A DNA stretch of 64,000 bases. It comes from Lactobacillus sp. Sy-1 (GTDB lineage Bacteria; Bacillota; Bacilli; Lactobacillales; Lactobacillaceae). The translations under genes and the position numbers were made by a program. The DNA is taken from the NCBI RefSeq assembly GCF_019303535.1, contig NZ_JACCIU010000001.1, forward strand, positions 496,001-560,000, read 5' to 3'. The notes under the pieces were generated by a model. The model saw nothing but the letters and a program-made list of their open reading frames with translations, ran no database searches and was not told the DNA's origin. This document shows positions 1-11,500 of this stretch, piece by piece; the first letter of the stretch is position 1; each line of letters starts with the position of its first letter.

Positions 1-3000
1 TGCTGCTGCTAGTGCTGCTAAGGATGCCGCATCTACAGCTAACTCAGCAAATGCAGTTGCCAGTTCTGCTGCTGCCGATGCTCAATCTAAGGCTGCAAAT
101 GCTGATTCTTCAGACACTTCATTGAACCCAGCACGGGCATCCAACGCTGCTGCAAATGCTGCGACCCATTCTCAAAATGCTGATAGTTATGCATCCGTTG
201 CATCATCCGCTAACGCTGGTGCTCAAACCCAAAGTAGTCAAACTAGTGTTTCAACTAGCGCAACTAGTGAGGCCGCATCAACTGCAAGTTCAATTGCTAG
301 TGACTACCCAAGTAATTCAGCCCTTAACAGCTTGAACAGTGCCGCTCAAAATGCTAGCCAAGCTGCATCCTCTGCAAATACTGATGCTTCAGTTGCTGCT
401 AACCAAGCTAGTGCTGCTAAGGACTCTGCACTTGCTGCCTCAACTGTTGCAAGTAACGCGGTTGCATCTGCCAACGCTGCCAACGCTGCTGCTCAATCTG
501 CTAAGAGTGCGCAACCTTACGATTCATCAGCTGCCAGCTCCGCTGCTGACGCTGCTGCCTCAGCAAATAACGCTGCATCTAGTGCTGAAGCCAATGCTTC
601 ACAAGCTGCTGCATCTGCCCAATCTGCATCTGATCGGGCTGCAACTGATTCTTCAATTGCTAGTTCGGCTGCCGCTGCTGCTAAGTCTGCTGCTGATAAT
701 GCGGCTGCAATTAGTAACGCAATCGTAAATGATAACTCCGTTGCTAGTTCCGCCAGTTCTGCTGCATCTAGTGCTGCTTCAACAGTTGCTCCTGAATCCA
801 GCACCGCTTCAACCCGGGCTAGTTCAGTAAGTGCACTTGCATCCAGTGTATCCAGTGCATTTAGTTCAGCTCAGTCAACTGCTAGCTCAGCTCAATCAGC
901 TGCCTCTGCTGCTCAATCAACTGCTAGTCAAAACCCAAGCAATACTGCTATTCAATCAGCTGCATCTAAGGCTGCCTCTGAAGCTGCTAATGAAGCAGCT
1001 GCCAGTTCCGCTGCTTCAGTTGCTAACTCAACTGTTCAATCAGCTAAGAGTAAGGCTGATTCAGCTTCAGCTACGGTTTCAAGCGCTAACCAAGCTGCCA
1101 ATTCCGCTGCTGCTGCTGCTTCATTAGCTAGTTCTGTTGCATCGAGTGCTGCTGCTGGTGGTGATCCATCCACTGCATCCAGTCAAGCTGCAATTGCTAG
1201 TTCTGAAGCTGAGGTTGCTAAGAATGCTGCTGCCTCTGCTGCTGCTGCTAATAGCGATGGTTCTAATGCTGCCGCTGCTGCTGATGATGCTACAAAGAGC
1301 TTCAACTCAGCAACCAGCGCAATGAGTTCTGCTGCTGCTGCTGTATCTAGTGCTACTAACGTAGTAAGTAGTGGTGCTAACGATAGTTATGCCGCTGCTG
1401 CTCAAAATGCTGCTGACAAGGCGAATGCTGATAGCGTTGCTGCTGCTGGTGCGAATGCATCCGCTGCCAATAACGGCACCGACGCTTCACTTAAGTCCAG
1501 TCAAGCTAGCGTATCATCTAGCCAAGCTAGTGACCAAACTAACGCTGTTAACTCAGCCGCTTCATATGTAAACAGCTTAAATAGCCTCAACAGCAACAAC
1601 CCAATCGTTGCTTCCGCAAGTTCAGTTGTTGCCTCCGCAAGCTCAGTTGCTAACTCCGCATCTGCTGATGCTACGAGTGCATCTAGTGATGCCACAAGTG
1701 CTAAGTCTGCTGCTGATAGCGCAACTGCTAGTGCAACGAATGCTTCAATTGCTGCAAGTACGGCTGCATCTAGAGCTAATTCATATGCCGCTGCTGCGAA
1801 GGGTGCTACAGGTTCATCGGCTGCTATTCTAGCTAGCCAAGCTGCTGCTGCTGCATCTGATGCTGATAATGCATTGTCAAGTGCTAACATCGCATCCAAT
1901 GCTGCTAACTCCGCTGCTCAAAAGGCAACTAGTGCTGCACTGCGGGCTGCTAGTGATGAATCAATGGCATCCAATGCTGCTCGTGATGCAACGAATGCTG
2001 CTGCGCAAGCTTCTAGCGCTATCTCTGCTGGAATCTCCAGTGCTAATGGTGTGAACAGCTCCGCTTCAACGACCGTTTCGTCAGCTAGTGCCGCTGGTTC
2101 AAATGCTTCTTCAGCTACTAGTTCAGCAAGTACGGCAACTAGCCAACAATCATCAGTAACTAGCGTATCTAGTTCAGCTGCTAGTTCTGCCGCTAATAAT
2201 GCTGCATTAGATTCTGCTGATGCTTCCGCAATTGCATCATTGAACCCTGGTAACTCATCAATTGCATCTGCCGCTGCCAAGGCAGCTAGTGCTAACTCAG
2301 TTGCCCAATCTGCTTCATCAGTTGCTAGTGCTGCTTCACAAACCGCATCTAGCGCATCTAGTGTTGCTAGTTCCGCTGCTAATGCTGTTTCAAGTGCTAA
2401 TAACGATATTAGTTCAGCTAACAGTGACTACGCTTCTGCATCTGCTGTTGAAGCCTCCGCTGCGAAGGCAAGTAATAGTGCATTAGCATCTAGTGCTGCT
2501 TCCGCTGCTGCCTCAGCCGCTGCGAAGGCTAGTTCCGCTGCTGCAAAGGGTAGTCAAGCAGCTGCAGCTGCATCTAGTGCTGCTGTTGACGGTTCCAATG
2601 CCGTTATCGCAGGTTCTAACGCTGCTAATGCTGCCTCAGCTGCTGCTACGGATGCTTCCAATGCTGATAGTGTTGCTAATTCCATGAATGGGGCTAAGAT
2701 TTCTAATGCATCCGCTGCTGCTTCAGCAGGGAATAGCGTTGCTGCATCCGCATCTAGCGCTGCATCATCCGCTGCCGGGGTCACTAGTGCCGTTGTTACA
2801 CCAACGAGTGTTAATGCATCTACGGTTGATAGTTATGCTAAGGTTGCTAGTGATGCTAACAATAGTGCTGGTAGTTCAACTAGTGTTGCTAACAGTGATG
2901 CTAGCGCTGCCAATAGCTATGCTTCTCAATACCCATCGAATGCCGTTATTAGTAGTGCTGCCTCAGTTGCTAACTCTGCAAATGTAGTTGCTAACTCTGC

Positions 3001-6000
3001 TGATTCAGTTGCTGCATCTGCTAATAGTGCTGCTCAAGCTGCTAAGTCGACTGCTGATTCAGCTGGGAATGATGCAATCAAGCAAAACTCAATTGCATCC
3101 TCAGCTGCCGTTGCTGCATCTTCAGCTAGTGCCGCTGCATCTTCAGCTTATGCTGCTGGCAGCACCACTGCAGGTGATCGTTATGCTCGGCAAGCCAGTC
3201 AAGCTGCTAACGATGCCAGTTCCGCTACTGTTAAGGCCCAAGCTGATTCTGCTGCTGCAAGTTCAGCCGTAACGAATGCATCCAACGCTGCCGTTACTGC
3301 TAGTTCTGCTTCAGTTGTTGCCTCTAGCGCTGCCACTGACGCAACGAACGCATTTAACAATGCTTCATCTGCAGCTTCAGCTGCCGGTGGATATGCAAGC
3401 GGTGCCGATAGTGATGCTAAGAAGGCATCTAGCGCTGCTTCAGTTGCTAATTCGAATGCTTCCGCTGCTAACGTTGCTCCTGGAGTATCTAGTGCTTCCT
3501 CAACCGTAAGCGCTGCTGGTAGTTCAACTAGTTCTGCTTCATCCGCTGTTAGTTCAGCTAATGACGCGGTTACCAGTGCTAGTGCTGCTGCGTCTAAGGC
3601 TGGTCAACCAAACGATCCAGTAATTTCTAGTGCCGCTAGTGCTGTATCATCTGCTGCTGTTGTTACTAGCTCCGCTAGTTCTGCAGTATCAAGTGCTAGC
3701 TCAACATTCAACTCCGCTAGTTCCGATGCTAGTGCTGCAATGAATGCTGCTAACTCAGCTAATGCTGCTGGTAGTGCTGCTGCCTCAGCTGCTCGTTCAG
3801 CTGCTAATGCTGCATCTAGTGCTGCTGCCAAGGGTGATAACTCAGCTGCTGCATCTGCTAGCGCAATTGCTTCTCAACAAGCATCCAGTGCAGCCGATGC
3901 ATCCAATGCTGCCTCAGCTGCTCGTTCAAAGGCTAATAGCGCATCATCAGTAGCTGCTTCAGCTGCTTCAGCTGCCAACAACGCTGCTTCAGCCGGGGCC
4001 TCCGCTGCTGCTAACGGTAGTTCAGCCGCTGCTAATGCTCAATCAGAAGCTGCTAGCTTGAACCCATCTGATCCAACACCAAATGCTAATCGGGCAAGTA
4101 CTGCTGATAACAATGCTGCTTCTAACGCTAATGCCGCTTCAAGCTATGCTTCAATTGCAGCATCTGCACAAAGTGGTGCTGTACCAACCACTTCACAAGC
4201 AATGGTTTCCGGAAGCGTTGCTAGTTCAGCTACTAATGTAACAAGCTCAATTGCTTCCAAGTACCCAAGCAATGCTGCTATCTCTGCTGCTAATAACGCT
4301 GCCAGTGTTGCTAATAACGCTGCTAGTTCAGCTGCTAACGATGCTTCAATTGCTTCGGCCCAAGCTTCAACTGCTAACTCTACTGCTCAATCAGCTAAGA
4401 GTGCTGCTAGTGCTGCTTCCGATAAGGCATCCAATGCTAACTCACTTGCAAAGAGCTTGGCCAGTGCAAATCCATTTGATTCCAGTGCTTCATCAGCATT
4501 ATCAAGTGCTGCTGACGCTGCTCAAGTAGCTAATGCAGATGCTTCTGCTGCTCAAAGCAATGCTTCAGTTGCTGCTAGTTCAGCTCAATCAGCTTCTAAC
4601 CGGGCTGCAATTGATTCATCATTAGCCAGTTCAGCAGCAGTTGCTGCTAAGGCTGCTGAAGATAATGCAATTGCTACTAGTCAAGCATTAGACAGTGCTC
4701 AAAATGCTGCTACGGTTGCTCCATCTGCTGGTAGTTATGTATCTTCTGCAAGTGTTGCCGTTAGTGCTGCTAATTCTGCTGCTAGTTCAGCTAACAATAA
4801 TGCCGGAAATGCTGTTGCAAGTGCATCTGCTACTGCTCCTGACACGACCGCATTGAGTTCAACTAGTTCGTTAGTAGCAAGCATCGCTTCAGTTAACCCA
4901 ACTGATTCAAACGTTGCAAGTGTTGCTAGTTCAGTTGCTTCATACGTTGCTGCTGGCTCATCCGCAAGCGCTGCTGGATCACAAGCCGCATCCAGAGCCG
5001 TAGTTGCTAGTTCTAACGCAAGCACTGCTGTTCAAAATGCGCAAAGTCAGTACGTTGCTGCTAAGTCAGCTTCTGATGCAGCACAATCTTACGCTAATGC
5101 TGCTAACAGTTTTGCTCAAAATGGTGATAGTGCAAATGCTTCACTTAACTCTAGCTTAGCCAGTTCAGCTGTTACCGCTGCTTCACAAGCTGCAGTTAAT
5201 GGTTCTTCATATGCAAATGCTGCCGTTAGCTATGCTCAAGACGCAACTACCCAATCACAAGCTGCTGCTAGTGCTAAGACCACTACTAGCAATGCTGCTT
5301 CAAATGCCGCAAGTGTTGCTACTATTCTTGACTCATCAGTTGCTAGCGTTAACTCTGCTGCTTCAAATGAAGCCGGGGCTGCTCAACCAGTTGCAAGCAG
5401 TGCTTCTGCTGACGCTAGCCAAGCTGCATCTGGCGCTGCTGTAAGCAGTAAGAATGCTGATGGTAGTTCATCAGTTGCTAGTTCCGCTAATGACGCTGCT
5501 TCAACTGCTGCTTCAACTGCATCTGATGCTGCAAGCAAGGCAGCTAGTGCTGCATCTGCTAACCCGAATGATTCATCAATCGCTAGCGATGCTTCTGTTG
5601 CTTCATCAGCCAACTCAGTTGCGCAAAGTGCTGCTAAGGATGCTAATGATGCTTCCAACGCTGCATGGGTTGCTTCAAGTACTGCATCCAGTGCTAACGC
5701 AGTTGCTTCATCAGCAAACAATGCTACTAACAGCTACTCAGTTGTTGCTTCTAATGAACAATCTGCAGCAAATGCTGCTTCTGCTGCTGGTAACATGTCA
5801 GCTGCTAAGTCTCACGCAGACGCTGCTTCCAAGGCTGCAGCAAGTGCTGCTGTAGCTGCTAGCGATGCTGATAATGCTTCCAAGGCTGCAGCAAATGCTG
5901 CTTCTGCTGGATCAGCAGCTGCTTCCAAGGCTGCAAGTGCTCAAACGGTTGCTAATAGTGCTGCTGTCGTTGCATCCAGTGCTGGTAGTTTTGCTTCATC

Positions 6001-9000
6001 CGCAAGCTCAGCTAACTCTGATAACGCAACTACTGGTAACAGTGCCGCATCCAATGCTAATAGTGCTGCGAGTGCTTACGCAAGCGGGGCATCTACTGAT
6101 GCATCCAATGCTGCTGCGAACGACAAGCTCGCATCTAGTTATGCTAGTCAAGCAAGCTCTGCTAATGCCGGAACTGGTGCTAATGCATCTGCTGTAAGTA
6201 GCCAAGCAACATCAGCTACTGCTGTTGCATCTGCTAACCCAAGCAACACGGTTATCAGTTCTGCCGCTGCTAAGATTAGCTCAGCAAACGTTGTTACTTC
6301 TTCAGCTGCTGTTGATGCTTCAACTGCTAACAGCCAAGCTCAATCAGCTAAAGCTGCTGCTGATGCTGCTAATAACACCGCAAGCGTTCAAAACTCATTG
6401 GCTCAAAAGGCTGCTGCTCAGGCTAGTTCCGCTAGTGCTGCTGCTTCATCTGCCTATGCTAATAAGGACTACGCTGGTGGAAACTCATACGCTAGTGCTG
6501 CTGTTCAGGCTGCATCCAACGCCAAGACCGCTAGTGTAAATGCTTCATCCGCTGCTGTTGCTGTTAAGTCTGCTACTGATCTTGCATCCAGTGCTGATTC
6601 ACGGGCATTGTCTGATTCAGCAGTTGCTTCTAAGGCTGCTTCCGATGCAAACAGTGCTGTTAGTGATTTGAGTAGTGCTGTGCAAACGCAAAACTCACAA
6701 ACTGCTAAGGCCTCTGCAATCGCAAGTTCAGCTCAATCAGCTAATGAAGCAGCTTCATCTGCTAATAACGGTGCTATTAATAACAGTAGCGCTACTTCAA
6801 GCAATGCTAGCGCAGCTAGTTCACTTGCTGCTAAGACTTCCGCTGATGCTAGTCTTGCTAGTTCACAAGCTAACGATGCTTCAACTGCATCATCCGTAGC
6901 ATCGTCCGTAGCATCTGCTGAAAACACAACTGATCCTGCAACTTCCGCTGCTCTTACGAGTGACGTTTCCGTTGCATCATCAGCTGCTAATGAAGCTACA
7001 AGTGCTAATAATGCAGCCTCAGTTGCTAACTCAGCTGCTTCTGCTGCTAACGCTGCAGCAACTAATGCTTCGACGAGTGCTTCCACTGCTCGTTCTGCAG
7101 CCGCTGCTGCTACTAGCACCGCAACTAGTTATGCAAGTCAAGCTTCAGCTGCTGCCGTTGCTGGTAACAGTGCTGCTGCTGATAGTTACAACAGTCAAGC
7201 TCAATCAGCTGCTAATGAAGCCAGTGCTCAAAATGCATCTGCTCAAGCTGCTGATAGTGCTGCTGCTTCCGCAAACTCAGTTGCATCATCTGCAAACTCA
7301 ACTGCTCAATCAGCATCTGACACTGCTAGCTCAGCAAACTCGGTTGCATCATCTGCTGCCTCCGATGCACAATCCAGAGCCGCCAGCTACGATGCTAACC
7401 AAAGTAAGAAGCGGGCTTCTAATGCTGATTCTGCTACTGATAGTCACGCTTCAGATGTTAAGTCAGATAGCGCTAACGTAACCAGTGCTTCAAGTACCAC
7501 TAATGGGGCATTCAATGCTACTAGCCAAGCATCTGCAAGTGCAAGTTCAGCAGCTGTGGCTACTGCATCCCAAGCATCCGCACATCCTAAGAACTCAGTA
7601 ATTGCGAGTGCTAACTCTACGGCTCAATCTGCTTCAGCAGTTGCTTCAAATGCGGCTTCTGATGCATCCGTTGCTAATAGTATCGTAGGAAGTGCTTCTA
7701 CAGCAATCGCTTCGGCATCATCAACTGTAAGTGCTGCTCAATCTGCTGCATCTGCCGCTTACCAAAAGGCTTCATCAGCTGCATCTGTTGCTGCTGACTC
7801 GACTCAAACTCCTGCACAACGGTCCGCAGCTCGTGCCGATGCTGCTGACGCTGCTAATAGTGCGGCTGCACAAGAAAAGATTGCTTCAGCTGCTGCTAAC
7901 GACGCTGACAATGCCGCAAATGCTGCATCGAACGCTGCTACTCGGGCTAACCGGGATCAATCAATTGCAGCCACTGCTGCTAGTCAAGCTGCTGACGCTA
8001 ATAACGCAGCATCGAATGCTGCTAAGAACGGGACTGCTGCTGACGGTTCAGCCAATGCCGCTAACACTAGTGCTGCTAGTGCGACTGCCACTGCAAGTAA
8101 TGCTGTAAGTGGTGCAAATAGCGATGCTACCTTAGCATCCAAGTACGCAAGTCAAGCTAGTGATTCTACCAGTGCGACTGCAAGTGCAAGCACGGTTGTT
8201 TCAAGTGTTGCTTCCGGAGTTAATAGCGTTGCATCTGCTAACCCAAGTAACACGGTGGTTCAATCAGCTGCATCAGTTGCTAACTCAGCTGCATCAGTTG
8301 CTAGTGCTGCTGTTAACGATGCTTCAGTTGCTAACTCACAAGCTCAATCAGCTAAGGCTGCTGCCAGTGCTGCAGCTGTTTCTGCCGTAGCTGCTAGTGT
8401 AAGTGCTAACAACGCATCGAATGCTGCATCACTCGCTGCATCTGCTGCAAAGAGCTTTGCTAGCGATGGAAATGAATCTGCCGCCGCTTCTGCAAACGTT
8501 GCAGCATCGAATGCCGCTGCTAATGCATCACTCGCTGCATCCCAAGCAAACGATGCATCTAAGGTTGCTTCAATCGCAACTCAATCAGCATCTAGTGCTT
8601 CAGTAAGAGCCGCTAATGATGCCGCTGCCGCATCCGCTGCAATTACCAGTGCTAACGCTGCTTCAACTGCTGCATCTGATGCTGCTAAGAATGGTAGTCA
8701 AGCTTCAGCTAGTGCTAACTCAGCAACTGCTACTGCTAATAGCGCTAATACGGCTGTAAGTACTGCTGCTAGTGGTACCAATAGCGACGCTGCATTAGCC
8801 TCTAAGTACGCAAGTCAAGCAAGCTCATCAACTAGTCAAGCTGTATCTGGTAATTCACTAATTGCTAGTGCCGCAAGTCAAGCTAATAGCGTTGCTGCTG
8901 CTAACCAATCCAATGCGGTTATTAAGTCAGCTGCTTCAACTGCAACTTCAGCATCCGTAGTTGCAAGCTCAGCTACTGCTGATGCTTCAACTGCTAACTC

Positions 9001-11482
9001 AGTTGCTCAATCAGCTAAGGCTGCTGCCAGTGCTGCTGCTGCTTCAGCAACTTCCGCAAGTGCTGTTGTTAGTTCCGCAAATAGTGCTGCTAGTGTTGCT
9101 GCATCTGCTGCTAAGAGTTTCGCTAATGCTGGAAACAATTCAGCTGCTGATTCTGCAAATGTGGTTGCATCCAATGCCGCTGCTAGTGCTTCAACTGCTA
9201 CATCACAAGCAAACGATGCATCTAAGGCCGCTTCAACTGCAACTCAATTAGCATCCAGTGCTTCAGTAAGAGCTGCTAACGATGCTGCTGCGGTTAGTGC
9301 CGCATTATCGACAGCAAATTCAGCTAATGCTACTGCGGTTAGTGCTGCTAGCGCGCAAAGTGCTGCTGCTCAATCTGCTTCAGCTGCTGGAAGTAACGCT
9401 GCTGCCCAAGGTAATGCTGCTACATCTAAGGCTGCTAGTGCTGCTGCTGCTAATTCTGCTGCCGTTGTAATTGCTAGTTCAGTTAGTGCTACTAACGTAC
9501 AAGTTCAATCAGCAAGTAGTGCTGCTAGTTCCGCTGCCGCTGCTGCTTATAGTATGGCTTCAGGCGCACCACAAAATAGTGCGGCTCAATCCTACAATAG
9601 CGTTGCCTCATCAGCAGGATCAGTTGCTGCTTCAGCCGCAATTGTTGCTAACAATGCTAATGTTGCTGCCCAAAGTGCTGCTAGTGTTGCTAACTCCGCA
9701 AATGTGGTTGCATCTGCTGCAAATAGTAGTGCTAAGTCAGAAGCTACGTTGGCTACTTCATTAGCTTCCGCTGCTTCACAAGCTGCTGCTAACGGTGATA
9801 CTTCAGCTGTTGCTTCATTGAACGCATTGATTGGTTCTGCTAATAGTGCAACTAATAGCTACTACAACAATGCATCTGCTGCAAATAGCGTTGCGGTTTC
9901 TGCTGCATCAACTGCTGCGGTTGCCCAAAGTGTAAATGCTTCCGCTGCTTCAGTTGTCGTATCCGCTGCTTCAACCGCAGTTAGTGCTGAAAGTGCTGTT
10001 TACTTCGTAACCCATCAAGCAAGCAACAATGCTAGTCAATATGCATCAGTTGCAAATAACGCTACTAGCGTGGTTGCTAACTTGATTAGTAACGTTAGTG
10101 CTGGGGTTAACTTAGCTAATAGTTACTCGGTTGCTGCTAGTTCAAGTACTTCATTAACATCACTTCCAACTAGTTCAGCTCAACAAGCTGCTAGTGACGC
10201 AATGAGCTTAGCAAGTCAATACACTGCTAACTCACAAGTAGCAAGTTACGCATCATTAGCAAGTTCAGCTGCTGTAACAATTGCATCTGCTTCTGCCGAT
10301 GCTGTAATTGCTAACAGTCAAGCTAGCGTTGCTACTGCAATTGCAAACTCCGCTGCTGTGGTTGCAAGTTCAGCTGCTACGGTTGCCAACAATGCTGCAT
10401 CTGCTGCAAACTCAGCTAACTCTGCTGCTTCACTTGCTTACTCACGTGGTGACTACGCACTTGGTAGTAGCTATGCTGCCAATGCATCCGCTGCTGCATC
10501 TGCTGCCGCTAGCGCTGGTGCTCAAGTATCATCAGCTAACTCAGTAATTACTTCTGCAACTTCCACTGCCAGTTCTGCTGCTAGTCGGGCCGCAAGTGAT
10601 TATCAAACGATCATCCTTGCTGCTAAGATTATCTTTAATGCATCCAGTTCTGCTGCATCTGCTGCTTCCGAAACTGGTGATTACTACAGTCAAGGGGTAA
10701 GCGATGCTAAGGGTGATTACAAGAAGGATCCTGAATACACTAGTCAACCAACTTACCAAGGTGCTTATGATGGTTACCGTGATGGTTATAAGGGTAAGAC
10801 TGCTAAGACGGACTTCACCGGTAAGGCTGCAGCCTACGAAACTGATTATGCTAAGGCATATCAAGCTGGACGGACTGCTTACCTCAAGGAAGTTGCTGCT
10901 GGTAAGGCTGCTGCTAAGAAGGCTTCATTCTATGCTAAGGCATCCTTAGCTGGTGAATCAGCTGGTTACAAGTATGGATACGTTAAGGAATTCAACGCTA
11001 AGTTGAAGAAGGCTCCTCAATATATCTACAACACTAAGGGACTTTACGTTTACGGTAAGGCAACATTTACTAAGGACGGTAGAGTTAAGGGTTACGCTAA
11101 GAAGGCCCGTAACAAGATTAGTGAATTCAAGATCACTAAGATTGCCATCTCTAAGAGTGGCCTAGTTCGTTACTACGTCAAGAGTCATTTGAGTAATAAT
11201 GAAGTGAAGGGTTATGTAACTGCTAACCGGAAGTACATCGTTGATGCTTACTACCGGAAAGCTGATATGACCAGTGCTAACTCGAAGACGGTTAAGGTAA
11301 TCAACAGTAAGGGAGTCCGGGCTCACGGAAACAAGACATTTAGCTCTGCTAATGGCAAGTTCTACAAGCGCGGAACCAAGCTTCACGTTGACCGGGTTGT
11401 TAAATACAAGGGCTTGACTCGTTTCTATGTTGGAAACGGCAAGTACATCACAAGTAACAAGAAATTTGTGAAGTTTGTTTAA
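1..11482 (+). CDS. giant Ser/Ala-rich surface protein, 5' end cut by window edge
   Basis: The frame is open from base 2, so 3826 codons are visible and the real start and signal peptide lie left of the window. Visible residues 1 to about 3560 are almost only Ala, Ser, Asn, Val, Thr, Asp and Gln, in a pattern expected to form long helices. They are built from imperfect modules of about 270 residues that are marked by an NPSNxxIxSAA-like motif; the two modules coded at about 8.2-9.3 kb are the most alike. The last 260 residues change abruptly: GYxDGY-type Tyr/Gly repeats, then two SH3-like units ending in YITxNKKFVKFV, resembling the DUF5776/SLAP wall-associated modules of lactobacilli. There is no LPXTG and no C-terminal membrane anchor. 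The same stalk-plus-end module closes the GH70 enzyme at 45.8-51.4 kb. A role as a wall-bound adhesin or coat protein is inference. Confidence 0.85.
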   Translation, partial: AAASAAKDAASTANSANAVASSAAADAQSKAANADSSDTSLNPARASNAAANAATHSQNADSYASVASSANAGAQTQSSQTSVSTSATSEAASTASSIASDYPSNSALNSLNSAAQNASQAASSANTDASVAANQASAAKDSALAASTVASNAVASANAANAAAQSAKSAQPYDSSAASSAADAAASANNAASSAEANASQAAASAQSASDRAATDSSIASSAAAAAKSAADNAAAISNAIVNDNSVASSASSAASSAASTVAPESSTASTRASSVSALASSVSSAFSSAQSTASSAQSAASAAQSTASQNPSNTAIQSAASKAASEAANEAAASSAASVANSTVQSAKSKADSASATVSSANQAANSAAAAASLASSVASSAAAGGDPSTASSQAAIASSEAEVAKNAAASAAAANSDGSNAAAAADDATKSFNSATSAMSSAAAAVSSATNVVSSGANDSYAAAAQNAADKANADSVAAAGANASAANNGTDASLKSSQASVSSSQASDQTNAVNSAASYVNSLNSLNSNNPIVASASSVVASASSVANSASADATSASSDATSAKSAADSATASATNASIAASTAASRANSYAAAAKGATGSSAAILASQAAAAASDADNALSSANIASNAANSAAQKATSAALRAASDESMASNAARDATNAAAQASSAISAGISSANGVNSSASTTVSSASAAGSNASSATSSASTATSQQSSVTSVSSSAASSAANNAALDSADASAIASLNPGNSSIASAAAKAASANSVAQSASSVASAASQTASSASSVASSAANAVSSANNDISSANSDYASASAVEASAAKASNSALASSAASAAASAAAKASSAAAKGSQAAAAASSAAVDGSNAVIAGSNAANAASAAATDASNADSVANSMNGAKISNASAAASAGNSVAASASSAASSAAGVTSAVVTPTSVNASTVDSYAKVASDANNSAGSSTSVANSDASAANSYASQYPSNAVISSAASVANSANVVANSADSVAASANSAAQAAKSTADSAGNDAIKQNSIASSAAVAASSASAAASSAYAAGSTTAGDRYARQASQAANDASSATVKAQADSAAASSAVTNASNAAVTASSASVVASSAATDATNAFNNASSAASAAGGYASGADSDAKKASSAASVANSNASAANVAPGVSSASSTVSAAGSSTSSASSAVSSANDAVTSASAAASKAGQPNDPVISSAASAVSSAAVVTSSASSAVSSASSTFNSASSDASAAMNAANSANAAGSAAASAARSAANAASSAAAKGDNSAAASASAIASQQASSAADASNAASAARSKANSASSVAASAASAANNAASAGASAAANGSSAAANAQSEAASLNPSDPTPNANRASTADNNAASNANAASSYASIAASAQSGAVPTTSQAMVSGSVASSATNVTSSIASKYPSNAAISAANNAASVANNAASSAANDASIASAQASTANSTAQSAKSAASAASDKASNANSLAKSLASANPFDSSASSALSSAADAAQVANADASAAQSNASVAASSAQSASNRAAIDSSLASSAAVAAKAAEDNAIATSQALDSAQNAATVAPSAGSYVSSASVAVSAANSAASSANNNAGNAVASASATAPDTTALSSTSSLVASIASVNPTDSNVASVASSVASYVAAGSSASAAGSQAASRAVVASSNASTAVQNAQSQYVAAKSASDAAQSYANAANSFAQNGDSANASLNSSLASSAVTAASQAAVNGSSYANAAVSYAQDATTQSQAAASAKTTTSNAASNAASVATILDSSVASVNSAASNEAGAAQPVASSASADASQAASGAAVSSKNADGSSSVASSANDAASTAASTASDAASKAASAASANPNDSSIASDASVASSANSVAQSAAKDANDASNAAWVASSTASSANAVASSANNATNSYSVVASNEQSAANAASAAGNMSAAKSHADAASKAAASAAVAASDADNASKAAANAASAGSAAASKAASAQTVANSAAVVASSAGSFASSASSANSDNATTGNSAASNANSAASAYASGASTDASNAAANDKLASSYASQASSANAGTGANASAVSSQATSATAVASANPSNTVISSAAAKISSANVVTSSAAVDASTANSQAQSAKAAADAANNTASVQNSLAQKAAAQASSASAAASSAYANKDYAGGNSYASAAVQAASNAKTASVNASSAAVAVKSATDLASSADSRALSDSAVASKAASDANSAVSDLSSAVQTQNSQTAKASAIASSAQSANEAASSANNGAINNSSATSSNASAASSLAAKTSADASLASSQANDASTASSVASSVASAENTTDPATSAALTSDVSVASSAANEATSANNAASVANSAASAANAAATNASTSASTARSAAAAATSTATSYASQASAAAVAGNSAAADSYNSQAQSAANEASAQNASAQAADSAAASANSVASSANSTAQSASDTASSANSVASSAASDAQSRAASYDANQSKKRASNADSATDSHASDVKSDSANVTSASSTTNGAFNATSQASASASSAAVATASQASAHPKNSVIASANSTAQSASAVASNAASDASVANSIVGSASTAIASASSTVSAAQSAASAAYQKASSAASVAADSTQTPAQRSAARADAADAANSAAAQEKIASAAANDADNAANAASNAATRANRDQSIAATAASQAADANNAASNAAKNGTAADGSANAANTSAASATATASNAVSGANSDATLASKYASQASDSTSATASASTVVSSVASGVNSVASANPSNTVVQSAASVANSAASVASAAVNDASVANSQAQSAKAAASAAAVSAVAASVSANNASNAASLAASAAKSFASDGNESAAASANVAASNAAANASLAASQANDASKVASIATQSASSASVRAANDAAAASAAITSANAASTAASDAAKNGSQASASANSATATANSANTAVSTAASGTNSDAALASKYASQASSSTSQAVSGNSLIASAASQANSVAAANQSNAVIKSAASTATSASVVASSATADASTANSVAQSAKAAASAAAASATSASAVVSSANSAASVAASAAKSFANAGNNSAADSANVVASNAAASASTATSQANDASKAASTATQLASSASVRAANDAAAVSAALSTANSANATAVSAASAQSAAAQSASAAGSNAAAQGNAATSKAASAAAANSAAVVIASSVSATNVQVQSASSAASSAAAAAYSMASGAPQNSAAQSYNSVASSAGSVAASAAIVANNANVAAQSAASVANSANVVASAANSSAKSEATLATSLASAASQAAANGDTSAVASLNALIGSANSATNSYYNNASAANSVAVSAASTAAVAQSVNASAASVVVSAASTAVSAESAVYFVTHQASNNASQYASVANNATSVVANLISNVSAGVNLANSYSVAASSSTSLTSLPTSSAQQAASDAMSLASQYTANSQVASYASLASSAAVTIASASADAVIANSQASVATAIANSAAVVASSAATVANNAASAANSANSAASLAYSRGDYALGSSYAANASAAASAAASAGAQVSSANSVITSATSTASSAASRAASDYQTIILAAKIIFNASSSAASAASETGDYYSQGVSDAKGDYKKDPEYTSQPTYQGAYDGYRDGYKGKTAKTDFTGKAAAYETDYAKAYQAGRTAYLKEVAAGKAAAKKASFYAKASLAGESAGYKYGYVKEFNAKLKKAPQYIYNTKGLYVYGKATFTKDGRVKGYAKKARNKISEFKITKIAISKSGLVRYYVKSHLSNNEVKGYVTANRKYIVDAYYRKADMTSANSKTVKVINSKGVRAHGNKTFSSANGKFYKRGTKLHVDRVVKYKGLTRFYVGNGKYITSNKKFVKFV

Positions 11483-11500
11483 TGCCTAGTTAATCAATTT

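Noticed and set aside
339-10949. Many Leu/Met/Gln-rich or Ala/Leu-rich open frames inside the giant gene, on both strands
   Set aside because: They result from GCT/TCA/AAT codon repetition read in other frames. They lack ribosome sites and the true frame is continuous.
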